NCBI RefSeq assembly: GCF_004118265.1
Contig: NZ_SDHW01000001.1
Span: forward strand, 248,001 to 312,000
DNA length: 64,000 nt
From: Lacibacter luteus
GTDB lineage: Bacteria; Bacteroidota; Bacteroidia; Chitinophagales; Chitinophagaceae
Reading direction: 5' to 3'
The notes under the pieces are model-generated. The model searched no databases, was not told the origin of the DNA, and saw only the letters and a program-made list of their open reading frames with translations. Below, one piece after another: positions 9,711 to 19,413 of the stretch. Made by a program: the position numbers and the translations under genes. Every line of letters starts with the position of its first letter. The stretch's first letter is position 1.

Positions 9711-9735
9711 CGAACTCCGGTTAGTTCTGGGCACG
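9711..9735 (+). repeat. Conserved box in front of terminator, copy 1
   Basis: A 25-nt element containing ACTCCGG and CTGGGCACGA, followed by an A-rich spacer and then a terminator hairpin. Related copies lie at 22286-22311 and 53194-53218 in the same arrangement. The core can fold as a short hairpin (CCGG with CTGG around a 6-nt loop). Confidence 0.6.
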
Positions 9736-9742
9736 ATAAAAC

Positions 9743-9778
9743 GAAAAGCCTTGACCGCAATTGTTGTCGAGGCTTTTC
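9743..9778 (-). terminator. Bidirectional terminator of the fructan operon
   Basis: A 13-bp stem with one G-T wobble (9743-9755 with 9766-9778) and a 10-nt loop. A-rich and T-rich flanks on either side allow function in both directions. It lies 79 bp beyond the GH32 stop codon and would end the fructan operon. Confidence 0.7.
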
Positions 9779-9857
9779 TTATTCCCGCAAGTTTGTTATA
9801 AATTATTTATGAATGTGTTTAGTAATCCTATTCATTAACTCTCGATTTCAAAAACAA

Positions 9858-11357
9858 CTATTTCATTGTTGATTTTAGCGGCATGTATTGAATGCTATTT
9901 AACGTTACGCCTTTAACAGAACGGATGCTGATAGAAGAATAAGGCTCAGCAGGGAAAAAAACATCCGTCATCACTGTCAGTCCATCATCGGCGAACAATT
10001 CCACTGAAGCAACATCTACGATTATTCTTAAGCTGATGTTTTTGTTGGTTGATATTCTCGGCGCTACATGTTTCTTTGCAAAGCCTTTTTCAAAATCAAC
10101 GGCACCTGATTTACTTCGGTCAATATAATATTGGTTGGAGGTTTTATCATAGCCGATCACCAGTTCTTCGCCTTTCTTATTTGATAATACAATAGAAAAA
10201 TCATTCGCTGCAATTTCATTTAACGAAAGTTGAAACACGCTGCTTTTTGCATTTAATTTTGAACTGAGGTTGTAGCTGTTCTTTATGTTGATATTTGAAA
10301 GCGTTGTTGATTTTACCTGCAGCTTATCAACTTCTTTCACCGGTTTTGATGCAAGGAAAATTTTCTTATTCACTTCTTTCAAATAAAGTTCCCGTGGAAT
10401 GGTCATAGCACCACGCCAGCTTTTTGTTGGCACTGCCTGTGCATATTGCCAGTTGTTCATCCAGCCAATAAGTATTCTTCTGTTTGCCGTATTTGAAAAT
10501 GTAACACCGGCATAGTTATCAGTACCATAGTCCATCCATTTAGTTTCTGTTTCAAAAGGCGTGAACGTTTTTCCGTTAAACTCACCTGTAAAGTATTGTG
10601 TAGCCGAGCCGCCGTTTGGTCCTCCCGGATTAATGCTTACCAACAATACCCAAACTTGTTTGCCATTTAAAGTCAACGGAAACAAATCAGGGCATTCCCA
10701 TACGCCACCATGTGCACCAAGTGTTTCACCAAACTCACTTTCCTTACTCCAGTTTTTAAGATCGGGAGATGAATAAAACGTTATTCTGTCTTTTGTCGCC
10801 AGCGTCATTACCCATTTGTTTTCTTTTTCAAACCACATTACTTTGGGATCACGGAAATCAACAATGCCCGGATTTTTCAGTACCGGATTGCCTGCATATT
10901 TGCTCCAGGTTTTACCATCATCGAGCGAATAAGCAATGCTTTGGTTTTGAAAATCGATTCGTTTTTCCTGCTCTCCTTTCGGATTGTGGTGTGTAAATAT
11001 GGCAACGATAGCCCCCTTGCCAAAACCTGCAGTATTATTTACATCAACTACTGCACTTCCAGAAAAAATATAACCTAAACTATCAGGATATAAAGCAACC
11101 GGTTGATGTTGCCAGGTCAGCAAATCCTTACTGGTAGCATGCCCCCAATGCATAGGTCCCCAAACTGTACTATTGGGATAGTATTGATAAAACAAATGAT
11201 AAACGCCTTTGTGGTAAACCAATCCATTCGGATCATTTATCCATTTTTCTTTTGGTGAAAAATGAAGTTGAGGACGATGTTGTTCTGCTACTGCCTGCTG
11301 ACTTTTTGCAGAAACAAGTAAAAGAGAGAAGCATAGCATTAAAATATTTTTTTTCAT
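9858..11357 (-). CDS. GH32 fructan hydrolase (levanase/inulinase/invertase type)
   Basis: A 499-residue secreted enzyme hydrolysing beta-fructosyl linkages of levan, inulin or sucrose. A signal peptide of about 19 residues ends in SAKSQ. The five-blade propeller domain begins at the GH32 signature WINDPNG (residues 39-45) with nucleophile Asp42; the transition-state stabiliser is Asp170 in FRDP, and the acid/base is Glu221 in WECPD. A C-terminal beta-sandwich follows at about 360-495. Length and motifs are normal for an exo- or endo-acting family member, and the mode of attack is not evident. It is the last gene of the operon with SusC/SusD, fructokinase and sugar porter, 49 bp after the thioredoxin-like gene. 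Regulation is probably by the divergent hybrid sensor at 19414. Confidence 0.95.
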   Translation of the reverse strand: MKKNILMLCFSLLLVSAKSQQAVAEQHRPQLHFSPKEKWINDPNGLVYHKGVYHLFYQYYPNSTVWGPMHWGHATSKDLLTWQHQPVALYPDSLGYIFSGSAVVDVNNTAGFGKGAIVAIFTHHNPKGEQEKRIDFQNQSIAYSLDDGKTWSKYAGNPVLKNPGIVDFRDPKVMWFEKENKWVMTLATKDRITFYSSPDLKNWSKESEFGETLGAHGGVWECPDLFPLTLNGKQVWVLLVSINPGGPNGGSATQYFTGEFNGKTFTPFETETKWMDYGTDNYAGVTFSNTANRRILIGWMNNWQYAQAVPTKSWRGAMTIPRELYLKEVNKKIFLASKPVKEVDKLQVKSTTLSNINIKNSYNLSSKLNAKSSVFQLSLNEIAANDFSIVLSNKKGEELVIGYDKTSNQYYIDRSKSGAVDFEKGFAKKHVAPRISTNKNISLRIIVDVASVELFADDGLTVMTDVFFPAEPYSSISIRSVKGVTLNSIQYMPLKSTMK

Positions 11358-11406
11358 TTTTTTTATTCAAGGTGTACAATAAGTTGAAAGCTGCTGTGGT
11401 CTGTTT

Positions 11407-11880
11407 TCAGTTAAGTTGCCGAAGTTTAGCAGCTAATGTGTTTAACGGAATATCTTTTGAATAAGTGCTAACAAGATTGCCATTTTTATCATGCAAAGCA
11501 ACAAAAGGCATATCCAGCACTTTGTAATAATTCCGCACAAAAAAACCTGTGCCTTCTGTACCGGTAAAAATATTGGGATGTTGTTTTGTTTTATACTCTT
11601 TTTCAAATAAAGCTACGCTGGTAACTGGCAAAAAAGTGATCATTACAACCGAAGCCTTTTTGAAATCATTCGATCGTTTAAACCATTCTTTCATCAACAC
11701 CTGGCAATGATCGCATTCCGGTGAAAAATAAATAACAATAACAGGTTTGCCCATCGGCAGGTTACTTGCGCTAAACAGTTTCCCATCTGACAAAGCCATA
11801 CGAAAAGGCGGAATCTTTTGCTGTGCGCAAACTGCATTCAATGCAACAATAAATAGTACAAACAATAATAACCTTTGCAT
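11407..11880 (-). CDS. Thioredoxin-like (TlpA/AhpC-TSA type) periplasmic protein
   Basis: A 157-residue protein with a signal peptide of about 19 residues (RLLLFVLFIVALNAVCA) and a thioredoxin fold. The redox motif is C56-D-H-C59 following the strand VIVIYFSPE, with a later MPFVALHD cis-proline region. I place the start at 11880 because the signal peptide begins there; an in-frame ATG at 11928 would add 16 polar residues before it. It sits between SusD (77 bp) and GH32 (49 bp) on the same strand, so it is co-transcribed. A disulfide exchange role in the periplasm is known for the family. Its job in a fructan locus is unclear: it may keep secreted locus proteins in the right redox state, or be a bystander. 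Confidence 0.85.
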   Translation of the reverse strand: MQRLLLFVLFIVALNAVCAQQKIPPFRMALSDGKLFSASNLPMGKPVIVIYFSPECDHCQVLMKEWFKRSNDFKKASVVMITFLPVTSVALFEKEYKTKQHPNIFTGTEGTGFFVRNYYKVLDMPFVALHDKNGNLVSTYSKDIPLNTLAAKLRQLN

Positions 11881-11957
11881 GATCTCTGAATTTATGTTTC
11901 TCCCTGCTTGGTGCTGCATGATGCTCATGCAGCACGAAAGGGAATTTCAATTATCAA

Positions 11958-13661
11958 TTAATTATAACCAGGATTTTGTTTGTACAAACCGTTGGTAAAC
12001 GTAATCTCCGATTGTGGAATAGGTAAATACTCATCACGACCGGCTGTAAACACAGCTGTTGCTAAAAATGGGCGTCTTGTTTTTTCTACAGAAATGTATT
12101 GATTCAACACCTGTGCTGCAATACCCCATCTTACCAAATCAAAAAAGCGATGACCTTCTGTAGCAAATTCCAAACGTCTTTCCCATTGTAAAGCCTGGCG
12201 TGCGTAAGCCTGTGTCCATCCAGCTGCAGGATATGGCTTTACATTATAGATTGATGCAAACGTTCCATTTGCTTTTTTCAACCGGCCTGTACTTGCGGCA
12301 GCCCTGTTACGGATGCTGTTGATGATCGGCAACGCTTTATCTGGCTGTCCTAATTCAATATATGCTTCTGCCTGCATCAGCAATACATCATCATAGCGAA
12401 TGATATCGTAGTTTTTTGCAACACCCATAAACGGTCCGTTCTTGAAATAAGAAGAACTGTTTGCCAGTTGTTGATTACGCATGGTATGAAAATAACCATA
12501 CACACCGGGGTCACGCACCCAACTGTTGCTGAACGGTTTTGTATTATCATATTTATAAACATGCCCGTCGATACCAACTGTATGATCTAAACGTACATCT
12601 ACAGATGCAGTGCTTAAATCAGCATTGCTGTTGTTGAACGTTGAAAAATTAGGCAATCCATTTGCATCAGTGGTATGTGCATTTACAAGATTCTGACTGC
12701 CGGCATGAAAACCGCAGCAACCATATTGCGGAGCACCATGCGGATAGTTTAATCCATCCTCATAATTAAGACGGCCGGATGTTGTACCATCATTAATGGT
12801 GAACTGAATTGCAAAAACAGACTCGGGTCCGTTTTCAGTTTCAGGTAAAAAGTTATCCGCAATATCAGCACTTAAACTATACTTACCCGATGAAATTACT
12901 GCTTCGGTTAAGCTTACTACCTCCTGCAATCTTGTTGTATTAATAGATGTTACCTGGTGCGTTGCATTCTGTTCATATGCCTGGAACAAACGCAGCTTTG
13001 CAAGGTATGCTTGCGCAGCATGCTTATTCGCCCTTGCAATTTGTGTTTGCGTTGCAGGAAGATTGTCGATTGCATATTGAAAATCGGCTGCAATCTTATT
13101 CCATGAAGCATCATTGCTTAAATCATTTTTTGTCTTCAGGATATCCGCTTCTGTTGCTGTTTCATCAAAGATGGGGATGTTCTTATACAATAGTTTCATT
13201 GTAAAATAACTATGTGCCCTTAAGAATTTCAGTTCAGCCAATCTTGTTTTCTTTTGCGGAAATGAAGCATCAGAAAATGCATTCACAGCCCTCATCGCAA
13301 CGTTGGCTCTCGAAATTGATTTAAACAAATTCTGCCATGTGCGTGATACAAATGCACCCATAGTTGGAGTGACCAGGTTATAATGTTCCATTGCGTCAAT
13401 TTCACCAACGTCGCCTGTACCGCCGCCGCCTTTGTATGCATCATCTGATCGCACACTTCCATAAGCCCAATTGCTGTAAATGGGCCCGATCATATCACCA
13501 TTACCAATGGCAGCATAAGCTGCAGTTACAAGTCCTTCTGCTGCTTCTGTTGTTGTAAGATCGGTTGATGACAATACACCTGTTGGTGTATAATCCAACT
13601 GCTTTTGGCAGGCATTTAATAAGAGCATTGCTGCTATACCGATAAAGAATTTATGTTTCAT
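11958..13661 (-). CDS. susD: SusD/RagB family outer-membrane glycan-binding lipoprotein (fructan locus)
   Basis: A 567-residue lipoprotein with a short signal peptide and lipobox LLNAC (Cys18), followed by the typical SusD N-terminus (LDYTPTGVLSSTDLTT). The four TPR helices (for example KFLRAHSYFTMKLLY) and the C-terminal region ending in LPIPQSEI...NPGYN are intact. It forms the lid of the SusC transporter and binds fructo-oligosaccharides at the cell surface (family knowledge plus context). It starts 19 bp after SusC, as usual for the pair. Confidence 0.95.
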   Translation of the reverse strand: MKHKFFIGIAAMLLLNACQKQLDYTPTGVLSSTDLTTTEAAEGLVTAAYAAIGNGDMIGPIYSNWAYGSVRSDDAYKGGGGTGDVGEIDAMEHYNLVTPTMGAFVSRTWQNLFKSISRANVAMRAVNAFSDASFPQKKTRLAELKFLRAHSYFTMKLLYKNIPIFDETATEADILKTKNDLSNDASWNKIAADFQYAIDNLPATQTQIARANKHAAQAYLAKLRLFQAYEQNATHQVTSINTTRLQEVVSLTEAVISSGKYSLSADIADNFLPETENGPESVFAIQFTINDGTTSGRLNYEDGLNYPHGAPQYGCCGFHAGSQNLVNAHTTDANGLPNFSTFNNSNADLSTASVDVRLDHTVGIDGHVYKYDNTKPFSNSWVRDPGVYGYFHTMRNQQLANSSSYFKNGPFMGVAKNYDIIRYDDVLLMQAEAYIELGQPDKALPIINSIRNRAAASTGRLKKANGTFASIYNVKPYPAAGWTQAYARQALQWERRLEFATEGHRFFDLVRWGIAAQVLNQYISVEKTRRPFLATAVFTAGRDEYLPIPQSEITFTNGLYKQNPGYN

Positions 13662-13680
13662 GTTGCTTTGTCTTTAATTG

Positions 13681-16600
13681 TTAGAAAGATGCGTTAATAC
13701 CCAATGTGTACGTTTTAGGAATTGGAATTGGGTTGAAATCGATCCGCTCAGGATCCGGCCCCAAATACTTTTTGTTTTTAAACCAGAAAACATTTTCGGC
13801 CATCAGGTAAAAACGTAATCCGGAAAAAACAGATTTTGGTTTAACATTATAACCTAACTGTACATTTCTCACTTTAAAGAAAGAAGTATTTACCATAAAG
13901 TAATCGGATGTACGTGTTTCGTTGTTATTATCTTTCAACGTAAGCGCAGGTACATTTGTGTTGGTGTTTTGCGGAGTCCAGCCGTTAAAAACACCGGGGC
14001 CAACATTTTCTCTGCCACGCATGAGATTATTAAAAATTGAATAAACATCAAAACCAGATCGGCCTGCAACACCAGAGCCAAAAACAGACAGATCGAAATG
14101 TTTATAAACAGCGTCAATTCTAACACCGTATTCAAGATCGGGCAGCGTTGTTCCAATCCATGTTCTGTCGAGATCGTTGATCACATTGTCTTTATTAATA
14201 TCGACGTACCTGATTCTTCCGGGGCCTGCACCAATTTGCGTGGGTGCAGCATTCACTTCTGCCTGCGATTGAAAAAGACCATTGGTTTTATAGCCGAAAA
14301 TATCGAACTGTGAATGACCAATAATTGTATTCACAAGATTACCTGCATAAGCGGGACGAACAACCTCCGGCAATTCTGTTATCTTATCTCTGAAATGCGC
14401 AAAGTTTAATTGTACATTATAACTGAAATCATCTGATTTGTCAGAACGGTAACCAATTACAAATTCCCATCCCTGGTTGGTTTTAGATGCACCATTTACC
14501 GGTTTCGATTGTCCTTCACCCAATGCAGATGCAACGGGAGGAGTAATCAATATACCGGTTGTGTTTCTTGTGAAATAATCGAATGAACCGAAAATTTTGT
14601 TTTTCAGAAATGCAAAATCCAAACCGGCATTCAATTCATCTGTTGTTTCCCACTTGAGTCCTGTATTGGCTGCCTGTGTTTGCACAAAGCCGGAAGGAAG
14701 TGTGCCCGTGTTGGCGCCGCTTAATGAATAAGCTGTTCCAATATTCATATACTGCTCCCAAAAGCCACCCACTAATTGCGATAACGCAGTTCCATATCTT
14801 GCTTCAAATATTCCGAAACGACTGATATCCCCGATTTGCTGGTTACCTACACGACCTGCACCCAAACGTAATTTCAACTCAGAAAACAACGTGTTATTTT
14901 CCATGAAATTTTCTCTGTCAATTCTCCATCCAATAGATGCAGCAGGGAAAAGACCATAACGATTGTCTTCACCAAAACGGGATGAACCATCACGACGGAG
15001 TGTGAACGCTGCTAAATACTTGTCGGAAAAATTATAATCAACACGGCCAAACAAGGAGAATAACCTGTTACCTGTTGAACCACCAAACACACTGGAGTTT
15101 CCTGTGCCGGCGCTAATTGTAAAATACTCTTCGGTTTGTACAGCAAATCCTTCCTTGCGTGTGTTTTGAAAGTTAAGATCTGTTTTGATGTATTCTGTAC
15201 CTGCCAGGAATTTAAGATTATGTTTTCGGTTGACATCCCAATTGTAACGAAGTGTATTCGAAAATGTAGTACTTACTAATTTGTTTTGATCGAACGTAAC
15301 ACTGTTGGTTGTCCGGTTAAACGCACCTTCTGTAAACGTTGGCAAAATTACTTTGCTTAAATAGGCAGAGTAATCGGTACCTACGCTTGTTCTGAAAACT
15401 AAATTTTTGACAGGTTGTATTTCAACAAATACATTTCCAAAAGCTGTTAACCTGTTGGCGTTATCCCATCTTGATAAATACTGCATATGCAACGGATTAT
15501 TCCTGTCGGAGTAACCACCACCAGAAGCGCCGGCAAACGTTACACCATCTTTTTGATAAACAGGAATTGTTGGTGCCTGGAAAACGGCCAATGCTGTTGT
15601 AAGCGCACCACCAATGTCTCTTGAAGTAAGTGTTTCGTTTGAATTGGCAACACGCAGATTCACGCCAACAATAAGCCGTTGGTTATAGGCTTTTGTAATA
15701 GCATTGATGCTGCCGTTTAAACGTTCGTAACCTGTATGCCTGAGCATGCCGGTATTTCTGAACTGTCCTAAATTAAGTTCAACAGAAGAATTGCGATTTC
15801 CTACTGATACTGTAAGACTATTATTGATCACCAGTCCTGTTTTATACATAACATCCTGCCAATCGGTATTACCTGCAGGTGTATTCGGATCTCCACCAAC
15901 AAATGGTTTTACCGTAACAGCATTTAATACAGGATTGCTTAAATTATTATTCCAATCGAAATTGTAGATCTCACCATAAGCATCTTCGGGTTTTACACCA
16001 TCATTTACTGAAGCCTGCCACAAAGCTCTTCCCCTGTCAATTGCATTTAACATTTTAAAACGCACACCTTTTTCCGATTGCGCTGCAACGCTTGTATTAA
16101 ACTGGAAGTTTACTTTACCTTCTGTGTTGCCTCCATTTTTTGTTGTAATGATGATAACACCATTAGAGGCACGTGAACCATAGATAGATGCTGCAGATGC
16201 ATCTTTTAATACCTGCATAGATGCAATAGTTGCAGGATCGATATTCTGAAATACTTCGGGCCTGGTGGTTGGCACACCATCAATGATGTATAAAGGATCA
16301 GTATTACCCAGTGTGTTTGCACCACGAATTAAAATTTTTCCGTTGCTGCCGTTTGGTGAACCACTTCCTCTTTCAATATACAAACCTGCAACACGGCCTT
16401 GCAGTGCCTGCATAGGATTACCGGATGAATTGTTTTTAACGGCTGACAGATCAACCACTGCAACAGCACCGGTTACATCTTTTTTACGCTGAGCAGTATA
16501 ACCTGTAATAACAATAACATCACCTTCTTTAATGGACGGTTCCATTTCAACAGTCAGCGTTGCATCGCCGGCATTTAGTTTAATGGTTACAGGTTTCATT

Positions 16601-16818
16601 CCAACATAACTGAATGTCAGATCATCACCTACAGATGCAGTAATTGAAAATTTTCCTGAAGCATCGGTAACAGCTGTTGCAGTTTTACTTTGTACGGAAA
16701 CTCCTGCAAGCGGTGCTTTATCTGCTTTCGCTGTAACAGTACCCGTAATTGTTTTTACCTGTGCAAACGAGCAGATCGCAGACAGAAAAAATGGCAATAG
16801 AAAAAACAACTTTCTCAT
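13681..16818 (-). CDS. susC: SusC/RagA family TonB-dependent outer-membrane transporter (fructan locus)
   Basis: A 1045-residue transporter. Signal peptide 1-19 (CSFAQ); carboxypeptidase-regulatory-like domain about 22-95; plug with RVAGLYIERGSG, ILIRGANTL and YIIDGVP at about 110-230, including the SusC signature SIYGSRASNGVIIITTKNG (211-229); then a 22-strand barrel ending in TYTLGINASF. The start at 16818 (MRKLFFLLPF) is preferred over the ATG at 16851, which would add 11 residues before the signal peptide. It imports oligosaccharides through the outer membrane using TonB energy; with GH32 and fructokinase alongside, the cargo should be fructo-oligosaccharides. Confidence 0.95.
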   Translation of the reverse strand: MRKLFFLLPFFLSAICSFAQVKTITGTVTAKADKAPLAGVSVQSKTATAVTDASGKFSITASVGDDLTFSYVGMKPVTIKLNAGDATLTVEMEPSIKEGDVIVITGYTAQRKKDVTGAVAVVDLSAVKNNSSGNPMQALQGRVAGLYIERGSGSPNGSNGKILIRGANTLGNTDPLYIIDGVPTTRPEVFQNIDPATIASMQVLKDASAASIYGSRASNGVIIITTKNGGNTEGKVNFQFNTSVAAQSEKGVRFKMLNAIDRGRALWQASVNDGVKPEDAYGEIYNFDWNNNLSNPVLNAVTVKPFVGGDPNTPAGNTDWQDVMYKTGLVINNSLTVSVGNRNSSVELNLGQFRNTGMLRHTGYERLNGSINAITKAYNQRLIVGVNLRVANSNETLTSRDIGGALTTALAVFQAPTIPVYQKDGVTFAGASGGGYSDRNNPLHMQYLSRWDNANRLTAFGNVFVEIQPVKNLVFRTSVGTDYSAYLSKVILPTFTEGAFNRTTNSVTFDQNKLVSTTFSNTLRYNWDVNRKHNLKFLAGTEYIKTDLNFQNTRKEGFAVQTEEYFTISAGTGNSSVFGGSTGNRLFSLFGRVDYNFSDKYLAAFTLRRDGSSRFGEDNRYGLFPAASIGWRIDRENFMENNTLFSELKLRLGAGRVGNQQIGDISRFGIFEARYGTALSQLVGGFWEQYMNIGTAYSLSGANTGTLPSGFVQTQAANTGLKWETTDELNAGLDFAFLKNKIFGSFDYFTRNTTGILITPPVASALGEGQSKPVNGASKTNQGWEFVIGYRSDKSDDFSYNVQLNFAHFRDKITELPEVVRPAYAGNLVNTIIGHSQFDIFGYKTNGLFQSQAEVNAAPTQIGAGPGRIRYVDINKDNVINDLDRTWIGTTLPDLEYGVRIDAVYKHFDLSVFGSGVAGRSGFDVYSIFNNLMRGRENVGPGVFNGWTPQNTNTNVPALTLKDNNNETRTSDYFMVNTSFFKVRNVQLGYNVKPKSVFSGLRFYLMAENVFWFKNKKYLGPDPERIDFNPIPIPKTYTLGINASF

Positions 16819-16867
16819 AATCGTTAATTTTAAAATTGAAAAATTCAGCATAGCAGTCGATTTATAA

Positions 16868-17788
16868 TTATTGGATGGTTTGTGTGTTGTTAATGACAGA
16901 ATCGATATCGGAAATGTTATAAGCAGGCCAGCCGCCGCTTTTAGATGCTACTAATGCACCAAGACCACTCGCAAACGTGAGAGCTTCTTCAGGTGATTTG
17001 TTTTGTAATACGCTTGATAAAAAGGCAGCAAGAAAACTGTCGCCACTACCAATAGTATCGGCCACTTGCACTTTATAGCCATTGTGCCTGTGGTAATTGC
17101 CACGAAAGTTTACGACAGCGCCATCGGCACCCATTGTAACAATGATGGAGCGGATGTTGAACCTGTCCTGTATCAGTTGTATGCGCTCTTCAATACTTTT
17201 ATAATCAGCAAACCAACCGGTGATCAGTTCCAACTCCGAGATATTCATTTTCACCACATCGCATTTGCGGAGCAACTCTTCTACACTTTCTCTTGTGAAG
17301 AATGGTTGACGCAGATTTATATCAAGCACTTTGCTGCTGGCTATCTCTAACAGTTTGTATAAAGTTTCCTTCGATTGTTTGTTACGTGTGGCCAAACTTC
17401 CAAACACAAAGTATTCTGCATTTTTAACCACCGTTTCAACATCATGATCGTATTGAATATTATCCCATGCTGCAGGTGCTACAATTTCATAACTCATTTC
17501 ACCATGTTCATTTGGTGTTGCATGAACAATACCGGTTGGTAATTCATAATCGAGTTGTATAAATGTTGTATCAAGGTTCATGCTTTCCATAATCGTAAGC
17601 AGTTCTTTGCCACGTTCATCAATACCAATACGTGTAAGCAAAGCAGGTCTTTCACCCAACCTGTGTAAGTGGTAGGCAACATTCATTGGTGCACCGCCGG
17701 GCACAGCTTTGTCGGGCAAAATATCCCAGAGTATTTCGCCAAAGCAAACAACATTGTAAGAAGAAGTTTGAGACATAACAGCAAGCAT
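16868..17788 (-). CDS. Fructokinase, PfkB family
   Basis: A 306-residue cytoplasmic kinase phosphorylating fructose to fructose 6-phosphate. N-terminal signature CFGEILWDILPD and GGAPMNVAYHLHRLG (substrate site), C-terminal DTIGSGDSFLAAFL with catalytic base Asp250, and the ATP-site segment ITVMGADGA-like (IVTMGADGA). The start could also be the ATG at 17776, since four residues precede MSQTSS. It lies 22 bp after the sugar porter and 49 bp before SusC in one operon. The pairing with GH32 makes fructose the likely substrate. PfkB relatives include ribokinase and 2-keto-3-deoxygluconate kinase, but the GGAPMNVA pattern is typical of fructokinases. Confidence 0.9.
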   Translation of the reverse strand: MLAVMSQTSSYNVVCFGEILWDILPDKAVPGGAPMNVAYHLHRLGERPALLTRIGIDERGKELLTIMESMNLDTTFIQLDYELPTGIVHATPNEHGEMSYEIVAPAAWDNIQYDHDVETVVKNAEYFVFGSLATRNKQSKETLYKLLEIASSKVLDINLRQPFFTRESVEELLRKCDVVKMNISELELITGWFADYKSIEERIQLIQDRFNIRSIIVTMGADGAVVNFRGNYHRHNGYKVQVADTIGSGDSFLAAFLSSVLQNKSPEEALTFASGLGALVASKSGGWPAYNISDIDSVINNTQTIQ

Positions 17789-17810
17789 TTAGTTGTGAAA
17801 GAAGAATTTT

Positions 17811-19196
17811 TTACCTGGCGATCGTTGCAGGTTTTTCAGTTACAGTATTTCCTTTTTGTGACGACTTGTTCAGCAATTGAGCTTCCAATTGTTCAAGAGG
17901 AACTCCTTTTGTTTCGGGCATTTTAAATAACACCCAGAACAATTGCCACAACATCATCAGCATAAAAAAGAAAAAGATTTTCGAAGGGCCGATTGAAGGA
18001 TTGTTCGCAAAAAACGGGAACACACTTGTTACAATAGCTGCCATTACCCAATGCGTTGAACTACCCAGCGATTGACCATACGACCTTACCTGGTTGGGAA
18101 AAATTTCTGAAATAAACACCCATATAACAGCACCCTGCCCGATTGCATGTGCAGCAATAAAAAGAAACAACAGAACAGGTACAACTATTCCACCAAGCCA
18201 TTGAAAATAAAAAGCAGCAGCTACTGCGCCCAACGAAATAATATAGCCGATGGAACCAATAAGCATTAATTTTTTACGGCCGATACGATCAATGAGGTAC
18301 AAACCCAGCATCGTAAATACAAGGTTTGCCAAACCAATACCTGCGCTTTGCAAAAACGCAGCGCTTTTACCAATGCCTGCCAGTACAAAAACCCGTGGAG
18401 CAAAATAGATGATGGCATTAATACCACTCATCTGGTTAAAGAAGGCGATCAGAAATGCAAGTATGATCGGTTTTGTAAATCGTTTTGTGAAGAACGAAGC
18501 AAGTGTTGCCTGTTGTTTTTCTTCGTCTATGGTTTTATGAATAGCTTGAATTGCATCATCCACTCCTTCGGGATCTGATACCTGTAAAATTTCACGGGCT
18601 TTTGTGTAATCGTTTCTGTGCACCATTAACCAACGTGGGCTTTCCGGTACAAAAAACATAAGTGCAACAAACAGTAAAGCTGGAACAGCCAGGATGCCCA
18701 ACATCCACCGCCATGCATCTTCGCCGATAGTGCTTAAAAAATAATTGGAGAAATAAGCGAGTAATATGCCGAACACAATATTGAATTGAAAAGTGGCAAC
18801 CAGCTTGCCCCGGTTTTTCGCAGGTGCGATCTCTGATATAAACATAGGTGCCACCACGGAAGATGCCCCGACACCCAAACCACCTAAAAACCGGAATATC
18901 ATGAATGATACAACATCATCAGCCAATGCTGACCCAATTGCAGATACAAAAAAGAGGATACCGATCCAGATCAATACTTTTTTTCGTCCAAATTTTTCGG
19001 CCGGAATGCCACCAAAAAGAGCACCGATAATAGTACCGTAAAGAGCAGAAGCAATGGCCTGGCCATGTACCACATCACTAAGATTCCAAAGTTTCTGTAT
19101 TTCCTGTTCTGCTCCGGAGATAACGGCTACATCCATCCCAAAAAGTAAACCGCCAAGAGCGACGACGATACTCCAAAAAACAAGTTTCTGATTCAT
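17811..19196 (-). CDS. MFS sugar porter (fructose/H+ symporter-like)
   Basis: A 461-residue inner-membrane transporter with about 12 membrane helices and the sugar porter signatures: GRKK after helix 2, RFLGGLGVG, PESPRWL after helix 6, NQMSGINAIIYFAPR at helix 7, GRKK after helix 8, and PETKG near the C-terminus. It should import the monosaccharide (fructose by context) into the cytoplasm, where the adjacent fructokinase traps it. First gene of the fructan operon, divergent from the sensor gene. A paralogue is at 32454. Confidence 0.93.
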   Translation of the reverse strand: MNQKLVFWSIVVALGGLLFGMDVAVISGAEQEIQKLWNLSDVVHGQAIASALYGTIIGALFGGIPAEKFGRKKVLIWIGILFFVSAIGSALADDVVSFMIFRFLGGLGVGASSVVAPMFISEIAPAKNRGKLVATFQFNIVFGILLAYFSNYFLSTIGEDAWRWMLGILAVPALLFVALMFFVPESPRWLMVHRNDYTKAREILQVSDPEGVDDAIQAIHKTIDEEKQQATLASFFTKRFTKPIILAFLIAFFNQMSGINAIIYFAPRVFVLAGIGKSAAFLQSAGIGLANLVFTMLGLYLIDRIGRKKLMLIGSIGYIISLGAVAAAFYFQWLGGIVVPVLLFLFIAAHAIGQGAVIWVFISEIFPNQVRSYGQSLGSSTHWVMAAIVTSVFPFFANNPSIGPSKIFFFFMLMMLWQLFWVLFKMPETKGVPLEQLEAQLLNKSSQKGNTVTEKPATIAR

Positions 19197-19413
19197 ATGG
19201 CAAAAGCAATTTCACACAACTTAGGGCGCAGGGCCAGGAAAATAGTTCCGGTTTTTCATCATATTGTTTCGATTTTATTTCATTCGCTTAAACAATTAAA
19301 TTTTGAAGAAAATCAATAAGTTAGATTCCTGATTTCAAAAAATGACCAAATGGTTGCTTTTAATTTTATATCTGCTTCTTCTAAAATAATATCAATAATC
19401 CTACATTTAGATC
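19197..19413. promoter_or_regulatory. Divergent regulatory region of the fructan locus
   Basis: This 217-bp AT-rich spacer separates the divergent sugar porter operon and its hybrid sensor gene. It must carry both promoters and the sensor's binding site. I see only imperfect matches to TAnnTTTG, such as TAAATTTTG around 19295 on the plus strand, and no unambiguous direct repeats. Confidence 0.5.

Larger units (their letters stand above)
9512..9857. other. Convergent intergenic region
   Basis: This 346-bp spacer lies between the convergent GH128 and GH32 genes. It holds the GH128 terminator, a copy of the conserved box (9711-9735) and a second, longer bidirectional hairpin (9743-9778). The remaining AT-rich sequence shows no credible gene; a 29-codon frame at 9591 has no recognisable features. 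Confidence 0.6.
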
